Below, one piece after another: positions 12,290 through 24,469 of a stretch of DNA of 64,000 bases. The translations under genes and the position numbers were made by a program. The DNA comes from Plantago major (lineage: Eukaryota; Streptophyta; Magnoliopsida; Lamiales; Plantaginaceae). How positions within the stretch are numbered: position 1 is the first letter of the stretch; every line of letters starts with the position of its first letter. A model generated the notes under the pieces. That model was not told the DNA's origin and ran no database searches. It worked only from the letters and a program-made list of their open reading frames with translations. The stretch covers positions 19,100,765-19,164,764 of the forward strand of contig CM048840.1 of assembly GCA_026545765.1 (NCBI GenBank). Reading direction: 5' to 3'.

Positions 12290-13600
12290 ATTTAAGTCCA
12301 CGAATTTGACTTTTGACGAATTAAAATCAGGAAAAGGCATGTTTACCCCTGCTCAAATATCAGATTTTAGTTTTGTCCAAACAACCTTAACTTAGTGATG
12401 ATGTGTGGACTTGGATGTAATTAATTTATTTAATTGAAGTTTGGATAAATTTTTATTATAACCTTTTATAAATTAACTTGTAGTTTAAGAAACCTCATGA
12501 GGGTCAGTCCTAGAATCTAAAACATTATGAGGGACCCATTTCAATTTTCACATGTCAAACATATAAATATGAAATGGTTAAAGGTCAATTTGCAATTTCC
12601 AGAACTTCAAACGTGTTTTAAAGCATGGGTGGCACTTTTGTATATAATGTGAACTTTTAAATTGCAATACAAGTCCCTAGGGCTCAACTAATTCTCAAAT
12701 GATAGTCCTTTATTTTTTTAAAAACCTCAATCAAGTCCCTGTAAAATCCCATAACTTTCTTACACTTTGGTTCTTCAATATTTTGAACGAATCTCGGTTT
12801 TAAACTTCGATATACACATGAGTAATCATTGTCCGTTCAATGAACATCATCCAAGACGACAGAGCTGAAACTGGAGGAAGATGAAGCGATGACGAAGAAA
12901 GGTAACATACGGAGCAGAGGAGGCATGGGTGGAGAAGAGGAGGAGGTAGAATAACGTAGAAGGAGGCAGGATGCAACCAACAGATTCATGAATCAATTAA
13001 TCTCTAACAAATCACTTTCACCTTCCTGCCATGGATGGAGCTTCCATGGGAGTGAAAGGAAACATATTTTAATTAATATTATATTATTTTTCACATTTGT
13101 TTGTATTTTTTATTTTATTTTTCATAATTTTTTATTTTATAAATATTTTTATGTCATGATTTATTTTTCAATTTTTATTTATTTCGTAATTTCTTTTTTA
13201 TTTCTTAAAATCATTTTTCTATTTTTCATTTATTATCCAAAAAAATATTTTTATATTATTTATTTATTTTCATATTTTTTTAAACAACTTTTCTAATTTT
13301 TATTTATTTTTCAAAAAAATTATTTTTAAAAATAATTTTTTCTGTTTTTTAATTTATTATTCATAATTTTTTATTCACCCTAAATCATTTTTCCATTTTT
13401 TTATTTATTTTATGGACATTATTGTGTATTAAAATCGAAAAGGGGGTAAAATAAACTAAGGACCTATTTGTTTGTCCAATAATCAATTTCAACTTATAAG
13501 CTGGTTAACGAAAAATTAGCCTTTTAGACTTAAATGTAATTGTTGAACTAACTGGTGTTTAAATGTAATAATCCGTGAACTGAAAATCCAAGAAAATTAT
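12290..13600. other. T-rich low-complexity interval, no gene
   Basis: 13060-13440 is dominated by TTTTTATTTATTTTTC-like words. The open frames here (for example the Phe/Ile/Tyr-rich one at 12988-13296) are composition artefacts. 12840-12970 is purine-rich (GAGGAGGAGG). No protein family is recognisable. Confidence 0.5.
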
Positions 13601-15406
13601 TCTTGATTTGGAGTACTACTAAAGTATACATTGACCACCTTAATGATAGGCCACAAGGAATGAGAAGGATAACAAGAATGTGTAAAGAAGTGAAGGATTC
13701 AGCATGATACCAAGAATTCCGATGATCTCCATAGCTCTTCGAACAGTAATGCTGGAGAAAAAATGATTGTTAGGTTTTGGGGAGACATCAATGGCAAATT
13801 TGTAATTCGTATGAACAGCATCAGGGGCATGAGGGACCTTTTAAACTGGCCATTTTTTTTTTTTTTTGCATAATTTGTTGCAAATTAAAATGTCACCCAA
13901 GAGCTGAAATTTGAATTTGTGGGGTGAATGAAGGGTTTGCAAATGCAGCCCGTCAATTTTGCGGGCCTAAATTTTTTGCGTTTTCAGTTTCCGTTTTGCT
14001 ACCAATCACCTCGAAAATTCACCAAATCTGCGGTCAATGAATTCTGTGGAAATTGGCCTTACCAATCATTGCCTCATAGTTAAATTTGGAACGTAAAAAA
14101 TGATAAAATGACAATCAATTCTCAGAATAGAGGAAGTACTATACTTTTTGTTGCACGCCTATTGAAACCCACTATCTTCGATTGTTGATTTTTTAATGCA
14201 GGGACTACCAGTCAGTACAATGTGTATATCTAATTGTCATTGGATTTTTTTATCAAGAAGTACAATATATCTGTCCCCTTTACCATTTGTCAATAATAAT
14301 ACATGGCCACCTTACCGAGAGGTACACTTCTAGGTATGGGTGTTGGGCATGGTTTCCGACATGGTGGTGGGATGGGACGAAATTGGATGCTGGCAAGGGA
14401 TGGGGAGCTGGGTGGAAAACGATGAATCTGGTGGTGGGCAACGTATCAGATGGTGGTGGGGCAAAGGAATTGGCCGGGAAGAGCCGGAACATGTGGAGCC
14501 TTATTTGAAATTTCATGGAGGCATCATTTTATTTTTTTAAATTCTATAAGGTGATTTCAAAGTAATTTATTTTTAATTTTGTGCTAGGGGGTTTCAAAGT
14601 AACGGTGGGGTTTATGACGTCCTAAACATTTAGGTATGATATCATTATATATTTTTGTTGACTTTTTTATTTTCGTTGAATAAAAGCCAAATTTGGGTCC
14701 GGGGGAGAGTTTGAAAGTGAAAAATATTAACTACATGGGTGAAAAAGTTGTAAGATATCGGAGGCCAGTTACACAGGGAGTGAAAAGTAAATCTGAGCAT
14801 TATACGTGGGTGCAAGCATAAATATGATGATTTATGGAATTAAGGGTAGGTAGTTTGCTATTTGAAGCAGCCAAAATAGATCCTCGAATATCACATCACC
14901 CAACTGTTGAAGATCTAGATTTTAAGAAATGGGTCAAAAGAAGAAGATCTAGATATAAATGTTCATAGACTAGCATAGAAGGATCTATTTGACCATCAAA
15001 TTTGATTTACTAATCCACATATCCTGGCCATCCAGCTACACTGGTACCGACCTATCTTCAACCTGCTATACCGAGATACTACCCTTACGGCTAACACATG
15101 CATGGACTACCTTATAGTAGACATGGTATTATCCGCTTTAGATCTCATCCTCATGTATTCGATTTTGAAATCACTTAAAAATTACTACGTGCATTAAAAC
15201 ATATAAATACTGCAGGTATGCGTTTGTAAAACATTTCATGTTATTAGCAATCTGGATTAAATTGGTCCAGTGAAAAGTACACTTGTTTTTATTATAAACA
15301 ACAAATCAGAACTGGATTCAGTGCAAAGACCTGCTTTGCTTCCCCAATCAATCAAATACAAAGCCAATACAGATGATTTTACTCCAATATACAACAATAC
15401 AGTGTG

Positions 15407-17431
15407 CTAATTGCACTTACCTTGGATGCATAGGGTAAACGCGTACAAGGCTAGTAGAAGCTCTTTCAGCTTCTCCTTGGTCGGTTCATCAGTCAAGTTG
15501 CTCTCACTATCGAACTTGGCAGGGGGTTGGAACACATTGAGGAAAAATTCCGGCTTATTAATGAAATGCAGATCCAGGTAAACACCAGTCTGGCAAAGAT
15601 GATATTGTGATCTACCCCCACCGAAACCTCCACCGGCGCTAACCATTGCAGCTGATTTGTCAGCCCAAACGTTGGGGTCGTGAAGCCCAGTCAATAGAAT
15701 TTTTCAGTGAGCCTTCAGAAATCATGAAACTATTAGTATTGAACATGATGCATACCAGAATACGCATGGATAATGTATAATGACAACGTAGAATCTAAAA
15801 GTCCTGAGCTAATAAAAAATTATCGAGATGTGTAGAAACATGGCCTTAAATATGGATATGGAATCATTTTGTAAAACTGAAGGATTGATGAATAATTTCT
15901 AGAAGCAAAATGTCGATGCAATGTTCCCATTTCCATTTCCACCACGCAAATTAACGAAAGGCAGCCTGGTTATAAAATGTAGGGTGCACTTGAAGAATAA
16001 TGGCTGCACCAAGTTTAATTAGTAAAATTGCTAAATATAACAAATTAGTAAGCACCAGATATGAAGTTTCTTGTTTTTCCTGTGATTTGATTAATGTACT
16101 GCACAAAAGATGTTTATCAGATACTTGATGCATGAAAGTGATGCAAGCCATACAACAGGTTCCAATATTGCAACTGATTAAAACAAACTTTGAACCTCAT
16201 ATCTTGAATATTTCTATTTAAATTATTTACTTGACAGACATTAAAGTTTCAAGGAGAAGTTTGCAGAATCTTATCTAGATTACCAACTTTCGAGTTATTA
16301 ACACTATATATAGAAATGGTTCATATTCATAATTCAATGATTTTCTCTGTACAATTTTTTTAAATTCATTGCAATTCACAAGTATTGCATACGAGTAGGG
16401 CGAAATCAATACACAAATTAAGTAAAACAACTACAAGTTTCACCACGTTGTAAGGAGATGTAGATGTAGATTGAATACCCGTAACAGAGTAATTGTACTC
16501 AGGTGATGCAAAGAGTATGCTGTCAGCAGCCTGAATCTTCTCTCTGAAAGCCTCGACAGCCTCAGGGAATCTCCCATTGACCTCAAGATCCGTGTTGAGG
16601 AATGGCAGTGGTGATATGTCTACAGACAATCTCCAAACCATTCACCGACTGTGATATGTCCATAGCTAAATCACCAATGACACCAAAGAGTTTGACGAAT
16701 CAAGGAAGAACAAAGACAAATCACAATCACCTCATTATATTACAAAGACAACTTGAGCTTCACCAAACAAAGGAAAACAACAACGACAGACCACACTAAT
16801 TTTGTCAATACATCATCTTAACACCAGAGGTACATATAGTGGTGAACTAAGTATTGTAAAAGACTGAGTCAGGTTATTAATTAGTATTATTACTAGTGCA
16901 CATGAGTAATTAACATAATTAGGCAGGCAGCATATGGAGTAGTACTAGGGTGCCTGGCTTTTTTAATACACTGATACACAAGGCTCAAACTCTAGAATAT
17001 AGCAGTGCATAGCACTCCATCCGTTCCAATGGATACGTAGGAGTATTTCCTTGTGGTCCGTTGTATTGAAGTGTATACGTTTATATCATTGACAAACTTT
17101 ATCTCCTACCTACCTGCATTATTACTTATCCTTCCTTTCCTAGCACTAAAGCAATGAACGCATACAAGTAACAAAATGGATGATCTATCCAATTAAGATA
17201 AAAATGGTATAGAATTGAACATAAAAGAGGGAGTAAGAAGTCTGCTGATATCAAGGAGAAAACAAACAAACAATTGAAGGGTAAGCATAGAGATTGGTGT
17301 AAGATAAAGATAGAGAATCGGATTGATTAGTAACCGGCATGGAGAAGAGAGCGATGGTAAGAGGCTTTACGGAGAGAACCACAAAGTGCGGCAACCTTCA
17401 CTACTGGTCCTCCTTTTGCCATTGCCGCCAT
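15407..17431 (-). pseudogene. NQR pseudogene with two 2-bp frameshift deletions
   Basis: All three NQR exons are present (17431-17335, about 16668-16480, about 15711-15407) with splice signals. Two deletions break the frame relative to the intact copy. In exon 2, TTGATATTGAGTATGTGG of the good copy reads TTGGAGATTGTCTGTAG-like here, two bases short. In exon 3, GACCCCCAAACG is shortened to GACCCCAACG. Translation from the start codon stops soon after GLEIV. Conserved residues are also lost: HLRQI reads HLCQT, and LRLQGK reads LCIQGK. Separate frames still spell DISPLPFLNTDLEVNGRFPE and GGGFGGGRSQYHL. A short product from the internal ATG at 16641 cannot be excluded, but it would lack the FMN phosphate loop. 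Confidence 0.85.
17015..17233. mobile_element. Stowaway-like MITE, copy in NQR pseudogene
   Basis: This copy corresponds to the MITE at 9300-9542 (CTCCATCCGTTCCAATGGAT start, GAGGGAG end). The left TA flank has changed to CA. Confidence 0.65.
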
Positions 17432-17635
17432 GTTTCATCAGTTAATTATGTCGTTACTACCACTAGCTACTTAATTGTTGGAGACAGTAAGTTAAGTCCC
17501 TAGTACTTGGTTAAGACTTAAGACCACAGACTTTGACAAGAGGGAAATCAGGAAATGAAATGACCGAATGATCACTACCGGCGCACGTTTTTTTCGTGCA
17601 CTTTAACTCGGAAATTATCCACTCCACCGGATATA

Positions 17636-20600
17636 TTATTATGGAAGTGCCTTTTCGGTTCATCTCGATTAGTTCATCAATTGGGCTCCAGATTTACTGT
17701 TCGGACCACTAACAACGTGACACGTGGATAAAAAAAATGAAAAGGCAAAAATAGAGTCATCTTCTTCCACCAGCAATTAACCAACCCTCTTTTCCGATCA
17801 ACCTCATCAATTCTCACAGAGGAGACATAAATCTTCATGACTTTTTCAGAAATACATGCTTTATTAATTATTTTCATGTTCCCAATTTACAGTTATAGTG
17901 AAAGATCATTAACAACCAAAGTTATGTATGTTATCAAGTAACAATTGAAACAAAAAGTAGCCAGTGATCCATTCATCCATCGGAAATTCGTCGAATCAAG
18001 GTTGTCTTACCAATTCTGACTCCTTTCAATCGGGTCAATGTTATCTCAATACTCAGTCTCATACTTCATCAAAATGATTATCTCAATACTTTTGTTCTGG
18101 GCAATCGAAGCACGCTTACCCCCAAATTATTCCGACTCTGGGGATTCCATTTATCTGAAAACATAACTCGCCTATTATTATGAGATACTACTAAGGTGTT
18201 GGGTTTTTCAGATGATAGAGCTTAGATCTATTTCAATGGAGGAGGAGACTAGAGAGTATGGAGGTGGTAATCGGGAAGAAGACGGAAGTTCTTTTCAGTA
18301 TTCCTCTCTCTGTTTTTTTTTCTGAACGTGAAAGTTGGGTTGTGAGTTGTTGTACACGTGTCTCATTTTTATTAGAGCAAACAGTATCATTAACAGTGAT
18401 TTTAGCAGTAGATCTGGAGCTCATCAATTGAGCCTCTAATATTAAATACAATGTCGTTCATTATTGATGGGAATTATGTCAACGACTTCATTCATACGAG
18501 CGGGTCATGGCCTATACCTATGGAGTGGATAGTGATGGGCCCGGCTCATACTGAGTCCATCTCCAGCAGTTGCAACTCATTCAGTCTCAAAATCTCTACC
18601 ACGTCAGCATATCACTTACTGCAACTCACTTTGCAACTCTCCACAATTCTCCACTCCAACAGTGAGGCCCAAAAATTATTTTATTTTCGCATTTCTTTCA
18701 AACTTGATTTTTCATTTCATTTTCTTTTCTCATTTCCTCTTAAACTTTATTATTGAATTAATTAAAATATCGTTAATTAATTATAAAAAAATCACATTAA
18801 TTTTTTTAAAATATATTACTTGAAAATAAAAATTACTACATTACTTAAAAAAAACTACAATATTTGAAATCGAAAATTACAATACTTGAAATTGAAAATT
18901 ACAATAACTGAAAATGAAAATTACAACAATTAAAATACTACTTCCTCCGTAAAATTAAAAGTATTCTTTGATTTTTTCAGGTCAATGTGTACTACAAATT
19001 AATCTTAAACCGCAAATGTAAAATGTTCAATTAAATGATATTTGTATCTGTTATGTTATTTTAAGTATATCTAGATTATGTATTGATTAGCAACACTACA
19101 AACAATTAAAGGGCAAGCATTGAGATTCATCAAAGATCCAATCATAATATGTAAACAAATTATAAAAGATTTATATAAAAATATGAAATAAAAGATTTAT
19201 TCAACATTTCTATCATAAGGCATATAATTATCTCCATCTTCATTACATGATCAAGTCATTTTCAGACCCGAACTTTTTGGTTAGCTTCAAAACCAAAATA
19301 GATAAGGAAGTAGTATTGAATCCGTGAAGTTTGTGAATGATAATCGAAGTCGTGTTGGAACTGAAAGCATAGTGGAGGATATTAGGGTGAACAGAGCACG
19401 TGGCCGGTGCCATTTGCGACTAGTAACAATATGGTCCCTTACATGTACTTATATGATGAACTCAACCAAAATGCACATGCTCCAAATTGACTGCTCTTTT
19501 GGATTCAACATATATTTTTCAACATAAAATCTTCATTTCCAGTTTAATACTACTACTCACTAATCAATCATACGCAAAACTAAGATTCACAAACATGCCA
19601 TTCGGGCTAATACTAATATCATTCACTCACAATTAGTTCTCTATCCAGTTTCATTCATTTAGCACGTTAAACTATCTCATACAAGTGAAAGTTTGCATAC
19701 GATGCAAAACCTAACTCGCCTCAAGATTACAATAGATACAGCATCTGCAACCCGGTTTGAGTTCCCCGTGTGATTTCCTTTCCTCCATGCCCCGATGCAT
19801 TCTTCGGAGAATATCAAAGTCAAACACATAATCTTTAAACAGTTTCTCGTCAATTCAAAGTGTTTCATCCCAACAATTTAGTCTTGTTTGCATGGCTCCA
19901 GTTTCGACTTGTTGAAGTTCAGCCCTGTACCTTTTTTCATTCGTAGATTGAAACGACACAAGTGTATGAACTTTTTTTCGTTCACACACCCTTTCTTGTC
20001 TTCAACATTGTTTCCATGATTTGAAGATCTGACTTCATTAAACAATTATCACTTGAGAATTTGATAACTGAATTCATTAATGTAGATTTCATCCATCAGT
20101 AGTCTTTGCATGTGTTAGATAACCACAGGTACATCATGTCACATACACGTAAGATGTGGACATAGGGTGTACAAGTGATCACGCCCCTAAAATTTTAAAA
20201 ATACAGCATATCAAAAGTTAAGATATAGGTTGGAAATTCACAACCTCTGCCATTTAGATGTGCAGGATAAACTCAGCAGGTACCGTATAAAAGATTGAAT
20301 TAAATGTTCATTGACTATGAACAGTTGAATACCTGTAAGTTGCAAAAGATATCTAATGAACCTGATAAAATCAGAATAATTTCTACTACTACCTTGTAAG
20401 AAAGATAAATTAAAGCATGTTAGCATCACATGACAATAATGTGAAGTAGAGAGCAGTAGATAGATAGATCGATCGATGTTGTTAGTTGTTACTTACTTTT
20501 GGGGAACAATTGATCCATCTTCCATATGCTCTCACAGACACTTGATCATCAAACTCAAGTCTCACTTGTATTGGATGCCATGTCAGTATTCACTGACACA

Positions 20601-20862
20601 AGGATAATGACAAGAGTGACAACAAATATTCTCTAAGCCTGCTCAGATATATGACAACTATAATACTATTTCTCTGACTCCTCACTGGACCAAACCCACG
20701 AGACTCACTGTGTACTTGTTTCCATTTCGAAATTATACCACGAGGAATTATTACAGTAAAACCACCTTATTTTGGTAAAATAATAGATTTCTGATAGCGG
20801 GACTTGATCATGTGGCGCCAAACATACTCCGAAATAAAGTGAGTTTACATTCCTAATCCCAG
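17636..20862. other. Intergenic, no supported gene
   Basis: No convincing coding exon was found. 18550-18760 resembles the terminal part of the element at 4808-5410 (CCATCTCCAGCAGTTGCAAC). 18944-19314 has Stowaway-like ends (CTACTTCCTCCG, AAGGAAGTAG). The last few hundred bases are the promoter region of the aspartic protease gene. Confidence 0.5.
18944..19314. mobile_element. Possible Stowaway-like MITE
   Basis: The ends are TACTTCCTCCGT and AAGGAAGTA in inverted orientation, and the interior is AT-rich and non-coding. The internal arms are poorly matched, so confidence is limited. Confidence 0.35.
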
Positions 20863-20870
20863 CTATAAGT
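20863..20870 (+). promoter_or_regulatory. Probable TATA box of the aspartic protease gene
   Basis: CTATAAGT lies 66-73 bases upstream of the ATG at 20936, the usual spacing for a plant gene with a short leader. Confidence 0.5.
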
Positions 20871-20935
20871 AGACACTCAGCCAAAACTCACTCATCAATC
20901 CCCAAACAACCAAAAGTAGCTCTCTTACTCCCACT

Positions 20936-22473
20936 ATGAGGATTATGTACTTCTCTCTAGCCATCCTTTTCTTCTCTTTAGCCAATGGCCTTACCATCCC
21001 TACCTGCAACCTACCAGAGCTAGGCTCAACCCTCCAAATCATCCATGTAAACAGCCCTTGTTCCCCATTCAAGCCCAAAACAACCCTATCATGGCAAGAC
21101 AGTGTCCTCCAAATGCAGTCAAATGACAAGGCCAGGCTCCTATACCTCTCTAGTCTAGTTGCAGGCCGTTCATTCGTACCTATAGCTTCCGGCAGGGCTG
21201 TGACACAGAACCCCACCTACATTGTTCGCGCCAAGATCGGAACACCAGCTCAGGAATTGCTTGTGGCTCTGGATACAAGCAATGATGCCGCTTGGATCCC
21301 ATGCACAGGCTGCACCGGATGCTCCTCGGTAGCGTTTGATCCGGCCAAGTCATCCACTTTCAAGCCGCTAGGCTGCGGTGCATCTCAGTGTAGCCAGGTA
21401 AGCTGAAACAAGTTAACAAGCACTACTATTGATTAGTCTAAATCTCTCAACTATTCTTGTCCTTGTGATGTTCTCATGCATAGTTTTCAAGACTGCTGTC
21501 ATATGCATTCCTTTACTAACTTCAAAGTCTTGACATAAATCTAACTATCAGGTACAAAACCCCATTTGTGGAGGGGTAACTTGTGGGTTCAACAGAACAT
21601 ACGGAAACTCTGCCATCACCGCCACCCTCGTACAGGACAACATCACTCTAGCAGCCGATAGCATCACCAGCTACACCTTCGGCTGTGTCAACACGGCAAC
21701 TGGCTCCTCCTTTCCGGCACAAGGATTATTGGGCTTGGGCCGAGGACCACTGTCTCTGCTGGCCCAAACCAACAGTCTCTACCAGTCCACATTCTCCTAC
21801 TGCCTGCCAGGCTACAAGTCTGTCAATTTTGCAGGCTCGTTGAGGTTAGGGCCTGATAGCCAGCCTATTGTGATTAAAACTACCCCAATTCTCAAGAATC
21901 CAAGACGATCATCATTTTATTATGTGAATCTTGTGGGTATTATGGTTGGAAGCAAAGTTGTGACTGTCCCTCCTAGTGCTTTTGCATTCGATCCTAATTC
22001 TGGAGCAGGAGCAGTCTTCGATTCAGGTAGATTTCTGAAAATCACATTAAGATAATGCTAGTGAAAGTTTCTACTGAAACTGATTTTTCAAGTTCATTTC
22101 TTGAACTATTTCAGGCACTGTCTTTACAAGTCTTGTGAACTCGGCGTACACTGCCATGAGAGACGAGTTCCGGAGACGGATGGGCAGTGCCACCATGTCA
22201 TCACTAGGAGGGTTTGATACGTGCTACACTGTGCCAATCACTGTACCCAGCATAACATTCATGTTCTCTGGCATGAACATGACACTGCCTCTGGACAATT
22301 TCATCATCCGCAGCTCCTCAGGCACCACATCTTGCCTTGCCATGGCTTCTGCACCTGCCACTGGTGCCAACTCTGTTCTCAATGTTATTGCCAGTTTCCA
22401 GCAGCAGAATCACCGAATTTTCATCGATGGTGCCAATTCCAAGCTTGGTGTTGCACGTGAAGCCTGCAGCTAG
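20936..22473 (+). CDS. Secreted pepsin-like aspartic protease (AED3 / nucellin-like), 3 exons
   Basis: The exons are 20936-21397, 21552-22026 and 22115-22473 (1296 nt, 431 residues), with GT-AG introns. Residues 1-18 (MRIMYFSLAILFFSLANG) are a clear signal peptide, so the enzyme is probably secreted to the apoplast. The first catalytic motif is DTSNDAAWIPC and the second is DSGTVFTSLV, split by intron 2. The plant-type cysteine-rich insert is visible (CTGCTGCSS, CSQ, NPICGGVTCG). Other family blocks are FGCVNTATGSSFPAQGLLGL, GRGPLSLLAQ, FSYCLPGYKS and QQQNHRIFIDGANSKLGVA. The length fits Arabidopsis AED3 (At1g09750), a family linked to systemic defence responses. The first motif is DTS rather than DTG, as in close AED3 relatives. 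It is convergent with the SecE-like gene, about 390 bp away. Confidence 0.9.
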
Positions 22474-22864
22474 TTACTTCAGCTGGTTTCACTGAGAATT
22501 TGATTTGATACCAACATTTCAAGTTGGAAAATCTTAAGAGGCAAATTAAAAATGTAATGATCGGGTGATTCTGTAATTTTGAACCAATGGATTTGTGACT
22601 GGTTTTCAAAGGCCGTTGTTTCTAAGATAAAGAAGAGTACGAGTCGAACAAGATGGGTATAAATACTTGACCAAAAAGCATCAGATTGAATAATGATTTC
22701 AGAATAATCATAACATGATCAAATGTTAACATAAACAGGTACAATCACTGGAAAACCAGAAACTTACTTCACCTAACAAAGTCCTACCACCAATTTATAT
22801 ATAGCCAACATATAAGAACTGCTTCACTTACTTGATTTTCTACGTCCTATGTTATTTTCTGATT

Positions 22865-24469
22865 TCATGACTTTCTCCTCAAAAGAAAAGCCAGTAGGTA
22901 GGACAGTGCGGAATCAATTGAAGATAGTGCAACAATAAGGAAAGCGACAATAACAAGAGTTAGCGCAGCTGTCTTCAGCTGCACGAAACAGAATAAATGC
23001 CTCAGTATCTCTGATTGCAGTCTTGCAGATAATAAATGTTTGAAGTCATTATCCAAATCGAACATCAATGTATTTTGAATCTTCTTGGCCAATCAGAGTT
23101 GCTGCTATTCATAACATTCGCAAGTCTACTTCATGTGCCTAGAGTTACAGTTACACTGATACCATGCCAGAAATTTTTAAATGATTCGATTATTTTCAAT
23201 CTCGTGGGTATCATGGTGTAACTCCATGAAATAACTAACTTACTGCATAATCATGTGCCTGGTAAAAGCAGATGAGACCAGAGCTATATCCTTCAGTGAT
23301 GTAAACTTGATCAATTATGTCAGAGTACTAATCAATTTGGCATCACTAACAGCAGTCTGGCATTAGATTTAACAGGAGATATATTGTTTCTGTTTTCAAT
23401 TGATTCATCATTCATGTATATTATCATTAACTCCTCAATTCTCCCAGTACCAAATACTTGTTTTTTCTTTTCTTTTTTTACTATCACTACATTGTGTATG
23501 GCTGTATGCCATGAATTATGCAAGACTATCTCCTTTTCTTGTTGGTCATAAACTCCACAATATATTCCAAGCCTCAATCATTGTTTTTTGGGATCTACGA
23601 GGTATATAAAAATGTTTGCAGGAACAAAACCACACAAAACATTCACGTGCATAACATAATCCATTAGAAATATCAGAGCTACATGAATAAAATGAGAAAG
23701 TGAAAAGAAGCCAATTGTAATAGAAGCAATAAGTAAAATAATTCACCTAGAAAGCCAGAAAAAACTAACCGTGCTCTGGAAGCCTGGCCACTCAATGTAC
23801 CTTAGTTGGCTTGGTTGTTCAACTATAAACTGAAACAAACCTCGGGTACTCCTGTATAGAGAAAAGTTTGCATTTAGTCATCATGTTAAGTGCAATTTAT
23901 GGATCCTTGCAAAAGCTAACTTATCAAATGTAAATCTGACATGTAACGAGCATACACTATAGCTTCTCTCATCAAAATCAGCAAATAAGGATCTCTATCA
24001 GAGTCATCATTGTTGCTTAGCTGATAACCTCTTCCAACAGATAACTTGTAATTGGAGCCAGTACATCTACAGTGAAAATAACGGGTCTGGAGATGGGGCT
24101 TCTGCCAATTAAACAAAGACAACTTTCACATAGAATTCAAAAGGCAATAAACGAGAGATAGATAGTAAAGCTAGCTCTATTTACCGCTGTCGAATATAAT
24201 AAAGTATCACTCTTGAATTTGCTAAATCTGTACACAGAAGTAGAATGCCTCCTGAATGGAAGCTCTGGAAATCGAACACCAGGTGAGAGACTTTTATTAC
24301 CTACACAATATGCTATAGAAAGTATGCATTAGCTAGAATCCCAGGAAAAATCAGGTGTGCCAACGAATTTACGGAGGCGATTAAATCATAAGAAAAATCA
24401 GGAGTATATATCAAGAGGAGTGGAGGAAGAACCTGTAGAAGTAATACTTAAGCCAGAAAAGGTAGCCAT
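22865..24469 (-). CDS. SECE2: SecE/Sec61-gamma-like plastid protein (SECE2 type), 5 exons
   Basis: The gene was assembled from short exons: 24469-24433, 24300-24185, 24101-23956, 23851-23770 and 22978-22865. They total 495 nt (164 residues) and stay in frame across four GT-AG introns. The N-terminus is Ser/Arg-rich (MATFSGLSITSTGNKSLSP, then FRRHSTSVYRFSKFKS), like a chloroplast transit peptide. The conserved part contains DPYLLILMREAIV, then FQFIVEQPSQLRYIEWPGF, then one membrane helix (LTLVIVAFLIVALSSID) and a short tail ending LLRRKS. The IEWP motif before a single helix is the SecE signature. SecE is the small subunit of the Sec translocase, and SECE2 is the plastid-envelope form. The exon 3 donor (GT-GTATGC at 23956) is the least certain junction, since the frame also stays open to about 23917. 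The gene is divergent from thioredoxin z. Confidence 0.65.

Larger units (their letters stand above)
10172..14068. mobile_element. Candidate gene-capturing DNA element with inverted ends
   Basis: The left side contains TGATTGGTA (10172) and a second unit GGTGATTGGTAGCA (10248-10261). The right side contains the complements TGCTACCAATCACC (13997-14010) and TACCAATCA (14060-14068). Around the second unit, the two sides match over about 28 bases when one is complemented. The interior carries fragments of two unrelated genes (11037-12041). That is the layout of Pack-type elements. No transposase gene and no convincing target duplication were found, so the boundaries are tentative. Confidence 0.35.
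14838..17635. repeat. Duplicated segment, copy B (contains NQR pseudogene)
   Basis: This is the second copy of 6710-10050, in the same orientation and shorter because of deletions in the introns and flanks. It holds the degenerate NQR copy and a MITE copy. The similarity is strongest over the exons. Confidence 0.85.

Noticed and set aside
12988..13296. 102-residue Phe/Ile/Tyr-rich frame resembling a membrane protein
   Set aside because: Produced by a T-rich low-complexity tract. No Kozak context or conserved pattern.
14280..14540. Overlapping Trp/Gly-rich frames on both strands
   Set aside because: Three frames are open by chance in a GGTGGTGGG-rich stretch, and none resembles a known protein.
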